DNA from: Siderastrea siderea | Taxonomy: Eukaryota > Cnidaria > Anthozoa > Scleractinia > Rhizangiidae | Length of the DNA stretch: 64,000 bases | Assembly (NCBI GenBank): GCA_964030785.1 | Contig: OZ034969.1 | Location: 40,505,201 to 40,569,200 of the forward strand | Direction of reading: 5' to 3' | Shown: positions 32,166-41,569 of the stretch, one piece after another | How the letters are laid out: each line of letters starts with the position of its first letter | Position numbering within the stretch: position 1 is the stretch's first letter | Notes under the pieces: generated by a model | Seen by the model: only the letters and a program-made list of their open reading frames with translations | Database searches by the model: none | What the model was told of the DNA's origin: nothing | Made by a program: the position numbers and the translations under genes

Positions 32166-32738
32166 TTACTTTTTGAGTTCCTCCACGGAATAACCATGTA
32201 ATGGAGATTTTTTACTTTTTACTTTGTAATTGGGGTCATCTCCATATTTCGTGATCAGCTGATTGACCGTTTGCAACAGGGTTGATTCATGGGGATATTC
32301 TGGCTCAACTGGTCCCGGCATCCCCCACTCTTTACGTGTGGATTTTTCTTCCATCAGCGGTTGGGGTGGTTGTGGGAAATCTTCATCAACAACTTCTTGA
32401 TATGAGGGTGGTGGTGTTGGTGGTGGTGGTGGTGTTGGTGGTGGTGATGGTTCTGGTGATGATGCTGGTGTTGGTGCATCCGGTCTGAATTCACCACCAA
32501 ACGGGTTGATTTCGTCAAATTCATCCATTGTGTAATCAGGACTTTCCTGCACCTCTTCTGCAGTGGTGCTGCTCTTTTCATCAAGCCTTTTTGTAATAGG
32601 TTTAAAAAGCTCTTCTCCTGAAAGCTGTCCAAATTCTTTGCTTATTTTGTCCATTCTAAATTTTTGGTGAACGTCTTGTGTTTGTTGATCGACAGGCATT
32701 TTTTCCTTTGCCATTTGTTTCCACTTTGGTAATGACAT
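32166..32738 (-). CDS. Proline-rich protein with PPxY late-domain motif (190 aa)
   Basis: I choose ATG 32738 (MSLPKW), because upstream codons lack an ATG and TATATA lies at 32751-32756. The frame is intact. The N-third is charged and helical; residues about 85-113 are a proline run ending in TPPPSYQEV, whose PPSY (residues 110-113) fits the PPxY consensus that binds WW domains of NEDD4-type ubiquitin ligases. The C-terminus has a helix (STLLQTVNQLITKYG). Adenovirus protein VI carries the same kind of motif for intracellular transport, so a pVI-like role is an inference. It is divergent from the ATPase gene with 32 bases between the starts. Confidence 0.6.
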   Translation of the reverse strand: MSLPKWKQMAKEKMPVDQQTQDVHQKFRMDKISKEFGQLSGEELFKPITKRLDEKSSTTAEEVQESPDYTMDEFDEINPFGGEFRPDAPTPASSPEPSPPPTPPPPPTPPPSYQEVVDEDFPQPPQPLMEEKSTRKEWGMPGPVEPEYPHESTLLQTVNQLITKYGDDPNYKVKSKKSPLHGYSVEELKK

Positions 32739-32770
32739 TTTCAGTGTGATTATATAGAAATACAAAAAAA
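32739..32770. promoter_or_regulatory. Bidirectional TATA spacer between PPxY and ATPase genes
   Basis: Only 32 bases separate two divergent ATGs. The central TATATA (32751-32756) reads as TATATAG toward the ATPase and TATATAATC toward the proline-rich gene, each 11-14 bases from its start codon. The symmetry suggests one core promoter used both ways. Confidence 0.5.
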
Positions 32771-33400
32771 ATGAAGATTCCAAATTATGACCCCGCTTTT
32801 TCCAAGAGTAGCTACAAGCAAGGCCACCCTTGCATGCCAGCCGATGTTTTCCGGATGCTGATTTGTGGACCCAGTAATTCTGGCAAAACAAACATATTAC
32901 TGCATATGCTTTATGAGTTGTTAGAGTTTGATAAAATTTACCTCTTTTCAAAAAACCTGCACCAGAACAAATACCAGGCTCTTTTGCAGGACTTTGCTGA
33001 ACGAATCAACCCCAAGGTTGGTTACAAGGTCATCGAGGCTCCCGGTGATGAAATCATTCCACTCGAAGAGCTTCCGGTGGACAACCAAAAAATTGTCTTT
33101 GATGACCTTGTTTGTGAAAGCAACCAAAACAGCATCATTAATTATTTTATCAACGGGCAGCACAGAAACTGCTGCGTTATTTACCTCACTCAAACCTTCT
33201 ACAAGGTGCCGAAAAACATCCAGGATAACTGCAGCCATTTTTGTATTTTCAGATTTCTTCCACGAGAAAACAAGCGGATTGCGGACAAGATAGGTGTTGA
33301 TCATACCACGTTAGATCGTGCCACCGATAAAAAATGTCCTTTCTTTTACTATGACAAGTCCCAAAAAATAATCAGGAAAAATTTTGACGAAGATATATAA
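32771..33400 (+). CDS. A32-like DNA-packaging ATPase
   Basis: FtsK/HerA-type ATPase that threads the genome into the capsid. The 209-codon frame is intact from ATG 32771. Walker A is GPSNSGKT (residues 33-40), Walker B KIVFDD (107-112) and a sensor-like IYLTQ (137-141), as in poxvirus A32 and Polinton ATPases. Length fits. The stop TAA (33398-33400) overlaps the next gene's ATG by one base. No lesions. Confidence 0.87.
   Translation: MKIPNYDPAFSKSSYKQGHPCMPADVFRMLICGPSNSGKTNILLHMLYELLEFDKIYLFSKNLHQNKYQALLQDFAERINPKVGYKVIEAPGDEIIPLEELPVDNQKIVFDDLVCESNQNSIINYFINGQHRNCCVIYLTQTFYKVPKNIQDNCSHFCIFRFLPRENKRIADKIGVDHTTLDRATDKKCPFFYYDKSQKIIRKNFDEDI
33394..33400 (+). promoter_or_regulatory. TATA-like motif at fibre gene start
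   Basis: TATATAA overlaps the ATPase stop and the first base of ATG 33400. Its position is even closer to the start than at the other genes, so its role here is less certain. Confidence 0.3.
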
Positions 33401-34058
33401 TGGGGTACATTAACAGCCAAATAGGTGAAACAAGCCAAACAACAAGTGAAACGGTGGGTCCTCCTGGGCCGAGGGGTGATAAACGCCCCGCGGGACGACA
33501 AGGTCCAATTGGTCCCCGAGGGGAGAAGGGTCCTCGAGGGGAGGCCAGTCCACAGGGACCCCAAGGGCAAAGTGGACCGCAGGGTCCAAAAGACGACAAA
33601 GGTGATTCTGGGCCTGAGGGTAGTGCCAGCGGTTCTGCTGATATCGACATGCAAAATAAGTACGATATTTTGCGATTAAAAAGCAACCCTTATCCTGTCC
33701 AAGGTGATCTGTCAAAGGTAATGAACTATCAGGACACGAGAAATATCTTTCTTTCAAAAAAGGAAGGTGGGAAAATGGAAGCAAGCATTGATATGAATAA
33801 TAATACACTCTACAACGTAAAAGACCCAGAACAGGTAGATCAAGCCACAAACAAAAAGTATGTCGAAATCAGCTTGTAAAAAAACTGGATAAAGCAGCTG
33901 ATATTGATATGAAAAATAATTCGATTATCAATCTTGATCTTCCATCAAACCCAAGAGACGCCGCATGTGTCGAGTTTGTTAACTACAGAATTGATGACAT
34001 AACACAAAAAAAGTTTCTCAAATTTGATGGCACTAACAGTATGACTGGAGACTCATGA
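33400..34058 (+). pseudogene. Collagen-like fibre protein, frameshifted and probably truncated
   Basis: ATG 33400. After about 20 residues comes a run of Gly-X-Y triplets (residues about 20-75; GPPGPRGDK, GPRGEKGPRGE, GPQGPK), then repeats with the pattern DxDMxNNxIxNL/V, which recall phage tail-fibre and trimeric spike stalks. The first frame stops at 33877-33879; a shifted frame continues with a second D-I-D-M repeat to 34056-34058. No distal knob is seen before the right TIR, so the receptor-binding end is probably lost. Collagen-like spikes are known on several virus types; host attachment is inference. Confidence 0.65.
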
Positions 34059-34332
34059 ATTTCTTTCCAACCCCTTGCTAATCGTTTACTAATCATTCTA
34101 CGATTATAAAACTTGCATATGTTTTCGAACATGTTACAAAGATCCTCATACACAAAGGGTAAACGGAAGACAAGGGGTAAATCCAACGATACTAGTTCAA
34201 TTTCTTCAATGTTTTCTAGACATTATGACTTGTATATTTAATACTTGAGAAACTTTTGATATCAAGATGTGCGATTCTCTAATTGAGAAACTTTTGATAT
34301 AATACGAGATTTGATTCGCGATGTGGTATTGG
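34059..34332. other. Polinton right-end non-coding segment
   Basis: No supported gene. It contains the 18-bp direct repeat near 34245/34283. The missing distal part of the fibre gene may have been deleted here. Confidence 0.35.
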
Positions 34333-34412
34333 TTTGTACGCTGAGTGGTTCAAAAGAGGAAAATACGGGTGTAGGAATGAGGTGGTATTTGCCGAACTCC
34401 GATATTACTACT
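34333..34412. repeat. Polinton right terminal inverted repeat
   Basis: Inverse of the left end, finishing in ACTACT at 34412 and followed by TATAG. Just inside, an 18-bp word (TTGAGAAACTTTTGATAT) occurs twice, at about 34245 and 34283, a short direct repeat not seen at the left end. Confidence 0.85.
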
Positions 34413-36427
34413 TATAGTGTTATGATCGGATGGTCACCTGACCGCAACTTGCAGAAAAATCGCATGTGTTTTGCATCAAATTAAAAGGCAGCAAATGTTT
34501 TCAAATCACTCTTTGTTAGACTGCACAGAATGTAAGTAGTTTACTCTTCAGTGCCCCTTTAAGTTTTCCTTTAGGTTTATTTGTCATTTGTTTTATTTTC
34601 TGTTTAGTTTACACCGTTCTTGACCAGCATTTTGTATGATCACGCTTACAATCACAAGTTTATACGGTTGCAAGTGGTGATTAAAGATTGATTTAAAAGT
34701 CATAACAATGCGTCATATTTCTGTGTCAACATAACAAATTACCGTTGAGAGGTTCTGAAGCAACATTCATTGAACAATTTGAAGTTGACTAGTCCAGTCT
34801 AGTAAGGCCAAGAACACTACGAAGCTCCTTTTAGGCTTTCAAAGCTCCCACAAAACAAGCAAAGTTACTTCAATCATTCAAAATTCAGCCTGTGACTTGG
34901 CCTTTCATCTGTTTGTTTTTCCATTATGAAGCCGATTTGCTGCCCTTGCACTGTCAAGTTTCCTGTAAGAACTCAAAACAAAAGAAACAAATGGGTTTCC
35001 TTTAGAAGTTTATTATTAAAAGTGTTCATCTCTGAGCTGAAGTTTTGGTCCCTTGTGTTCCAATAATCTGGTATATTTCTTGTTCTCCAAATAACTTACT
35101 CGCAATGTGGAAGGTGAGGTACAACAGGTTATTTAACATGCTTTTCCGAGCACACAAAACCACTAACCAGCGGATTTTCATTTGCAAGAGGCCTGAAAAT
35201 GAATGTGTATCCACCATCCTGAATTGTGATTGTGTTTTGCACGCGTAACCTACAACAGTTGGCAAATGGACAGTTTTATTTGCTTTCTTTACATTAGGCT
35301 TGTGCACTAGGCCTGTGGTAAGATTGTCTTGAATAAGTCTTTCATATTTTCATGCAGTGAATGTTTTGAATAGAAACTTACTCATTTTTTTCTGGGGACA
35401 CGAGCACAAGTTATTTGCTTTTCTGTCACTGTGGCTATACCTTCCCACAACTTAAATTTATTCATTGGCGACTTGTTTTTCTTGGTTAGACCTGGGGTAC
35501 CCCACTATTAAACGTATCCTCAACAAAGCAGTCAAGCAATCACATGAGTAACTGCTCATTCAATAGGGGGGGAAATAAGTTGAGGCAATGTAACATGGCC
35601 AAAACAAAACAAAGGAAATTTTTACATGACTAAGCAAGTCCAAGGTATACATAAAATGATAGTTCCATTACAACATGACCTTCGTCTTCTTCTGGGAGGT
35701 AGAACTGTGGCCATGACAATGCTCAAACTTATCACCTTCATCCTTTAGGGACCCAGTAATGCAGGAAAAACCCAGACAGCTATCAGCTTAGAAAACACAT
35801 TCAGTAATGTAAGGTTATTGGTCCAGCACCAACACCAAGACCAACATAGGATTCTAGTTACGAAGTGGTCCCAACATGATGGAAGGGTTCAATGCAGAAC
35901 CACTCACGACACTGCTAATGATGAGACTGACCCTTCTGCTTGGACTGTTACCTTTCTGTGGTGTAGGAGCTTGTTGCATGTCTCTGAGAACCCAAGAGAT
36001 ATGCCACTGGGAGGATAAGCTCCTGGCATGTTCGACTAAGCTAGAAAGACCAGATGAAAGACACTTCCCAGCCCTCCAGGTTGGGGGTTGGGCATGGGGC
36101 TAACTACCCCACCTGTAAAAACAATTGTTACAGAGGCCACATACCGCCTTATCCTTCACAAGGGGCAAAGAGCCAGAGTGTGTGAGTGAGTGACAGATCT
36201 CAACATATGAAATGTATTCTCATGCACCTAGCTCGTCTCTGGAGAACTAATTTTCCTTGTGGTGTGAGGAATTTTAGCTCTTTGGCAACGTATACTAAAA
36301 CCCCTTGGGCTACCCCTGCAGGACTTGTCTGAGGCTGGTCAGTGGTATCCCAGTGGTATTCCATGAAACATCATCTTACTTTTCGAGTCACCTGCATGTG
36401 ATTTCACCTTGAGGAGGGCTTGTGGGG
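34413..36427. other. Non-coding, with one exon-like ATPase word
   Basis: No supported gene. At about 35750 a TTTAG acceptor-like sequence is followed by codons GPSNAGKTQTAISLEN, a Walker A-like word, but the frame fails within about 20 codons. The rest is ordinary AT-rich DNA. Confidence 0.3.
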
Positions 36428-36600
36428 TAGAGCAGAACGCTATAATTAGCCCTGGACACTGAGTATGTTTTGCCCGATAGGGGCCTGGTACGAGTCGTTC
36501 GTACCACGTTGTTCGTGTTATATGTTCTCGTCATTCCTAAGTGAGAATGCTCGTTTATATTGAATGTATTTCTCAATGAAATGGACGAATTCCTATCTAT
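36428..36600 (+). repeat. 5' LTR
   Basis: Begins TAGAGCAGAACGC and ends CTATCTAT. Contains the palindrome GGTACGA/TCGTACC (36487-36493, 36499-36505). The 14-base word complementary to the primer site lies at 36519-36532 and may mark the start of R. Boundaries are set by comparison with the 3' copy; they lack the usual TG...CA, so may be off by a few bases. Confidence 0.75.
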
Positions 36601-36614
36601 GACGAGAACATATA
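36601..36614 (+). promoter_or_regulatory. Self-complementary primer-binding site
   Basis: GACGAGAACATATA directly follows the 5' LTR and pairs perfectly over 14 bases with 36519-36532. In Tf1/sushi retrotransposons the 5' end of the mRNA folds back onto such a site and primes minus-strand synthesis in place of a tRNA. Confidence 0.6.
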
Positions 36615-36789
36615 CAACCAAGCAGTGAATCGGCGAAGAAAACACCGACAACAAGCGGATTTCTTCGCCATACGCCACACGGAACACGACCATCGATCGC
36701 GACCGCCATCTTTGTTTTCACACAGAAACGAAACCTCCCTTCACCGTAGCGACAGACTATCATAACAAACAAGGTCAGACCACAACGAA

Positions 36790-36867
36790 TGGCGAAGAAA
36801 TACAAGTGCCCGTTCCCGGAATGCACCTTCGAAACGGAAGAAGTGACAGACTATCCACGCATGTAGC
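36790..36867 (+). pseudogene. Gag N-terminal stub
   Basis: ATG 36790 starts MAKKYKCPFPECTFETEEVTD, a C2H2-like finger found at the gag start of a widespread cnidarian Gypsy lineage as I remember it. It stops at 36867 after a deletion, so no matrix or capsid is left. The next long frame begins just downstream in a different register. Confidence 0.5.
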
Positions 36868-39123
36868 ACGACCGAGCCGGACACAGCATGCGATGCGTCA
36901 GAAACACCCCCCTCAGACAGCGCAAAGGCACCTGAGAGCGCATCCAGCTCACCGTGCACCTGCCCACGTTGCAAAACACCACCACCCAAGCCCACCGAAC
37001 TTCCATTTCAAACGGTGGAAAGCAGCCGGCTGAAACTGCAACAGTGGCTTTTAGATTATTACCGATCCAGCACCTTCAACACCTGCGAGCACCAACCACT
37101 CCCGCTGATGGAGACCATCCCTATGAGGCTAATGGTTGACCCTGGCGCGGAACCGGTTACACATCACACTCCCATACCAGTACCACTTCACTGGCAAGAA
37201 GATGTCAAGGCAGGACTTGACCAGGACGTATCACTGGGCGTGCTCGAGCAAGTCCCGGTAGGAGAGCCTGTCACATGGTGCCACCGCATGGTTGTGTGTG
37301 CAAAGAAGAACGGCAAGCCTCGCCGCACAGTCGACTTCCAGGCGCTTAACCTCCACGCCACAAGTGAGACACACCACACACAGAGCCCATTCCACCAAGC
37401 ACGCTCTATACCCAGTAACACAAAAAAGACCGTTTTTGACTGCTGGAATGGCTACCACAGCGTCCCCCTCCATGCGGAAGATCGCCACCTCACCACCTTC
37501 ATAACCCCATGGGGCCGATACCGCTACAAAACAGCACCCCAGGGTTACATCGCCTCCGGTGATGGCTACTCGAGACGCTTCGACGAGATTGTCTCCCACA
37601 TCCGCAACAAAACTAAGTGCATCGATGACACCCTCCTTTGGGCAGATGACCTCCAAAAGAGCTTCTTCCAGGCGGTCGATTGGCTTGACCTCTGCGGTCA
37701 CAACGGGATCATACTTAACCCAGACAAGTTTGTGTTCGGAGCCGACACTGTAGAGTTCGCTGGATTTGAGATCACTCCAAGCAACGTGGGGCCCTGCAAA
37801 AAGTACCTCAATGCCATCAGCAACTTCCCAACACCAGCCAACATAACTGATGTCCGCTCGTGGTTTGGACTCATCAACCAGGTCTCCTATGCCTTTGCTG
37901 CTAATGAACGCATGCTGCCATTCCGCCAGTTACTCCAGCCAGGAACTCCCTTCAAGTGGACTGATGAGCTCAACCAGCTCTTTGAGGAATCTAAGTCGGT
38001 GATCATCAGCGAAACTGAGGAAGGCGTGCACATCTTTGACAAATCAAAACCGACCTGCCTGGCCACCGACTGGTCCAAAAGCGGCATCGGCTTCTGGCTA
38101 TTCCAGAAACACTGCCAGTGTCCATCCACTGAACCCTTCTGCTGCAACACAGGCTGGAAAATCGCACTAGTCGGCAGCCGCTTCACACATGCCGCTGAAT
38201 CACGTTATGCCCCAGTGGAGGGAGAAGCTCTCGCCGTCGCAGATGCCCTTGACAAAGCTCGATTCTTTGTCCTGGGCTGCAGCAACCTAATCATCGCTGT
38301 AGACCACAAGCCCCTACTTAAGGTGTTTGGAGACCGGTCCCTTGAGGAGATCACTAATGCCAGGTTACGCAACCTCAAGGAAAAGACGTTACGTTACCGG
38401 TTCCGAATGGTACACATCCCTGGTGTGCAACACAAAGCCGCTGATGCCATTTCCCGTCACCCAACAGGAACCACCACGCCAGACATGCTGATCCTGCCAG
38501 ACGACATAGCAGCAGCTACAGCTGCCCCGGCTATTCTACCCCAATTAGCTTCCTCAGCACTGAGCACAATGGCCGTTACCTGGGACAGGGTCAAACTAGC
38601 TACAACAAGTAATGGGGACATGACTCAACTACTCGACATCATAGAGAGTGGATTCCCCCAGTTCCGCTCCGGCAGGATGACCACCCGTAACCGGAAGTTT
38701 CTCAAAAAGTACATCCCTGTGCAAACTAGGCCCCCTCGACACACTATCAACGATGACCTACGACACCTCAACCTGCTGACCCCCAAACCAGGCAAGCCGC
38801 CCAGCCCCAACCCACCACTAGCAGAGCTGCCACCTCCACCACCATCTGGCAAGCCACTGAGTTGTCCCGATCTTACCAGCCCAAGCCAAGAGGGGTGTGC
38901 ACCTCCGCCACCACCTACGCACACGACACCGCCCCACCCTACTGCAACTCCATCGGTACTGGCCAGCCCAGGTCCACCACCCAGTTGTGAATCACCATCC
39001 CTTACCCCCGTGGATGCACCAGTGCCAGCGACCTCGGGCACACCCCAAGCACAGCCGAAGAAACCGGCACTAGCCTTGCGGCGGCTACAAGATTATAATG
39101 CAAAAGGACTTCTCGAACAATGA
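36851..39123 (+). CDS. Gypsy-type RT-RNase H polyprotein without integrase
   Basis: The frame is open from after the TGA near 36850 to the stop at 39123 (about 757 codons); no convincing ATG begins it. Order: a CPRC cysteine pair and proline tract; RT with RRTVDFQALN, GYHSVPL, TAPQGYIASGDGY and the active-site box KCIDDTLLW (Cys-Ile-Asp-Asp, with Cys where YxDD is usual), then FAGFEIT; RNase H with CLATDWSKSGIGFWLF, EGEALAVADAL, AVDHKPLL and HIPGVQHKAADAISRHP. After about residue 590 the integrase core is missing and the frame runs directly into a basic segment and a long proline-rich tail. No stop has appeared, despite the LTR divergence. Confidence 0.72.
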
Positions 39124-39265
39124 GACCACCACATGACTCATATGCATGACATTATTTCTCCTAGTTTTGTTTTGTTCTTTCAAATTAACAATTATGATTC
39201 TCTGATATCAGTCTTCACTGCCCCTCCAACACAAGCATGAGGAACACTAAAGACTTGGGGGGAGA

Positions 39266-39438
39266 TAGAGCAGAACGCTATAATTAGACCTGGACACTGA
39301 GTATGATTTGCCCGATAGGGGCCTGGTACGAGTCGGTCGTACCACGTTGTTTGTGTTATATGTTCTCGTCAACCCTAAGTGAGAATGCTCGTTTATATTG
39401 AATGTATTTCTCAATGAAATGGACGAATTCCTATCTAT
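39266..39438 (+). repeat. 3' LTR
   Basis: Matches the 5' LTR at about 167 of 173 positions and keeps the word TATATGTTCTCGTC (39357-39370) unchanged. Followed by GGGGGG. Confidence 0.75.
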
Positions 39439-39442
39439 GGGG

Positions 39443-40869
39443 GGCTACTGTGGTCAAAATTTTTACTTGTCAATGAATTGATTCATCGCGTCCCTATAAT
39501 TTCTTACTACATATGTCCAAAATTAATTTCATATTTTCCATTAACTTTGCTGCTGCAAAATAAAATTATCCTTTCCATTTTGTAATTGTTTATTTCGGAA
39601 AAAGGAATTAATTGTTAATTATGGTTCATAGTTATTAATTGATACTGAGCAAAATTTTTTTGCAAGAAATCAATGGCGTTCACTTAGCCAAGCACTGGCC
39701 TCTGAAATAGTCTCAAAAGATGTTATCTTGAAATTTGGCAGAGAGAAACTACAAAATCCAAGAAGAATCGGAAAGATCTGGCAGAATTATTTCAGGGTGG
39801 AATCTATTACTCCATCTCGATGATTGTATTTAAGACTATTAGAGAAGCTGCCTGAATCCATGACCGACTTCAGTGATAAACTACACAAAGTTTATCCTTT
39901 TGCAGCTTTGTCTCAACAAATCTCCGTCACCATTACTGATTCCTTTGATGCAAATGTAGAGATAGTAACTGGTAGAGTTTGGGAGGTACAAGTTATGAAG
40001 AGACTACCGAAGGAGAAACAAATTACACTACTGTTGACAGGGACAAGATACCAGAAACGATGCTAATTAAAGTGACGCTTGCATAGAACAGGGTGCACTA
40101 TACTTTGACCATGCTTTGAGGTCATTCTTGGTAGTACATTTCCTTAATGCCTGAATTATAGTGGTAGTTGCCACGATTCAAAAAAGGCAACTGCCTGTGT
40201 TTCTCGAAGAAAGCACCCTGCAGCAAATTTTCTTGTCAGGATAATTTTCAAACTTTTGTGTTTGCCAGATTAGAGAATAGTCAGCAAGGGCCAAGTGAAG
40301 AGCAACACCCATCAGTGGAGGGTGGCTTCCTGCCTTTAGATCACCCCAATACAAATGTGCTTCAGTTGCCAACTGATATAATTCCCTTGTCTCCCATGGA
40401 GAGATTATTTGCTTTGTGTGGCTTACCATCTACACAGCGTTACTTAAGTAAATTAAATAAGTAAATTACCTGCACTTAGACTCTACAGTCCACAGTGCCA
40501 TTTGGCTCTGATGTCATAACCAAACATGAACTTGAAGAAGTTGAGTTGCTTTGGTCGTTTTGGGATTGTTTCATTTGAGGAGTCATACAAGAACTTAGAA
40601 GGGTTCCTTCTATGCAACATTTTACATCCCTGTTTACATTCACGTATCTATTGCACTTTTGTAGCATTTGTCTATAACTGCTATGTTTTCCCTTTCTTCT
40701 GATGGCAGTTTAAGTTATCATGTTTAATGATCAGGATCCAATACGTACTGATATTCTGCTTGTTTTTGCAATTAAAGTTGAAGTGGTTTATGTTAATGTT
40801 GTACAATACAACGTGCATCCTGAGTTTTCTTCAAATAGCACTTTAAGGTGATGTTTTCTGTCCCGCTCA
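39443..40869. other. Mostly non-coding
   Basis: Two short ORFs (39824-40066 and 40168-40464) look faintly protein-like; the second starts with a cysteine cluster (CLCFSKKAPCSKFSC) of the sort found at the tails of some repeat-encoded proteins. Neither can be assigned. Confidence 0.3.
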
Positions 40870-41520
40870 AAACACCACAAGAAGCAGACAAAAGGAGCTT
40901 TCTACTTATCTGGGTTGGAAGGGGAGAGAGATCTACAATACGTGCCTGACATCTCAGAAGAGGACAGAAACATGTTACAAACCTACTATAATGGTTTTGA
41001 AAATCACTTAAGTTTCAAAGCAAACCCTGTGTTTGCTAGGTTTGAATTACACAGCCCATCAGGATTGGCAGACAAATTCATTACGGCCTTATGCAGACTA
41101 AATGCAGATGAAATTATCAGAGACCAACTTGCTTAAAGTCAGAGAAAAGCTTATAGCTAAAGGCTACAGGCTCATGCTGGATAAAGCAGTGGAAATTGCT
41201 ACATCACAAAAATCACCTCAAGCCAAACTAACTGCTATGGCAACTGTATACCCTGGTGACCATTCACTCAGTACATAAGCAAACCCAAGTAGCAGGAACA
41301 CAGGGCCCCAAGAGCCACCAACCTCAGAATTATGAATCTTCTAACTCCCGCTCATTCAAAGGGATACGAACACGTGGGAACTGCAGTCACCTCCAAGAAG
41401 CATCAGCCACATCCCCAGAATGCAGTCAGACACGCCCTACTGCCATAAGCCAAACTACTTTGCAGACGTCCGTCAACCCAAGGCTCCCAGAAAATGAGTT
41501 CACTTGGTAGAGGAAACAAG
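40870..41520 (+). mobile_element. Gypsy gag fragment
   Basis: The reading LEGERDLQYVPDISEEDRNML, YYNGFENHLSFKANPVFARFEL, DKFITALCRLNADEIIRDQLA is the retroelement capsid pattern (FITALYRL, E-x-IRD-x-L), with a short internal deletion before EIIRDQLA. Broken frames continue with KQWKLLHH and then Gln/Ser-rich sequence where zinc knuckles would be expected. No LTR or pol is attached. Confidence 0.5.
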
Positions 41521-41569
41521 TAATGCAGCTATCCCAGTATAACTTGGATGCAGAGTCACAATCACAACA

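Larger units (their letters stand above)
20475..34412. mobile_element. Polinton/Maverick (adintovirus-type) element
   Basis: The ends are 80-bp terminal inverted repeats starting AGTAGT (20475-20554 and 34333-34412; 72 of 80 matching). TATAG abuts both outer edges (20470-20474, 34413-34417), a 5-bp or imperfect 6-bp target duplication. The span is 13.9 kb, about 12.8 kb without the nested TTAA element. Gene content is diagnostic: protein-primed polymerase B, retroviral integrase, adenain-like protease, packaging ATPase, double jelly-roll-type major capsid and minor capsid proteins. Plus-strand genes lie at both ends (polymerase left; ATPase and fibre right) and a minus-strand block lies between. 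Multiple stops in polymerase and integrase show it can no longer transpose by itself. Confidence 0.88.
36428..39438 (+). mobile_element. Short Gypsy-type LTR retrotransposon with apparent self-primer
   Basis: Two 173-bp LTRs (36428-36600 and 39266-39438) differ at about six positions (3.5%). GGGG flanks both outer ends, a plausible 4-bp target duplication. A purine-rich tract (TTGGGGGGAGA) precedes the 3' LTR. Immediately after the 5' LTR, GACGAGAACATATA (36601-36614) is the reverse complement of TATATGTTCTCGTC inside the LTR (36519-36532). Most of gag and the integrase core are deleted, leaving one long RT-RNase H frame. Confidence 0.75.

Noticed and set aside
32282..32632. Valine-rich plus-strand and His/Gln-rich minus-strand ORFs
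   Set aside because: Other-frame readings of the CCN/GGT repeat that encodes the proline run of the PPxY protein.
33349..33850. Three long minus-strand ORFs (101-146 codons), proline-rich
   Set aside because: They are antisense shadows of the Gly-X-Y collagen repeat, whose GGN/CCN codons stay open in other frames.
34059..34186. Minus-strand ORF next to the fibre gene as another virion gene
   Set aside because: Short, no motif and no TATA-type start context; likely chance.
20469..34418. Perfect 6-bp target duplication of the Polinton
   Set aside because: Only TATAG (5 bp) matches exactly when the ends are taken at AGTAGT; a 6-bp reading needs one mismatch (ATATAG/TTATAG).
38625..39041. Glycine-rich minus-strand ORF of 138 codons
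   Set aside because: Antisense of the proline-rich tail of the RT-RNase H frame; no independent support.
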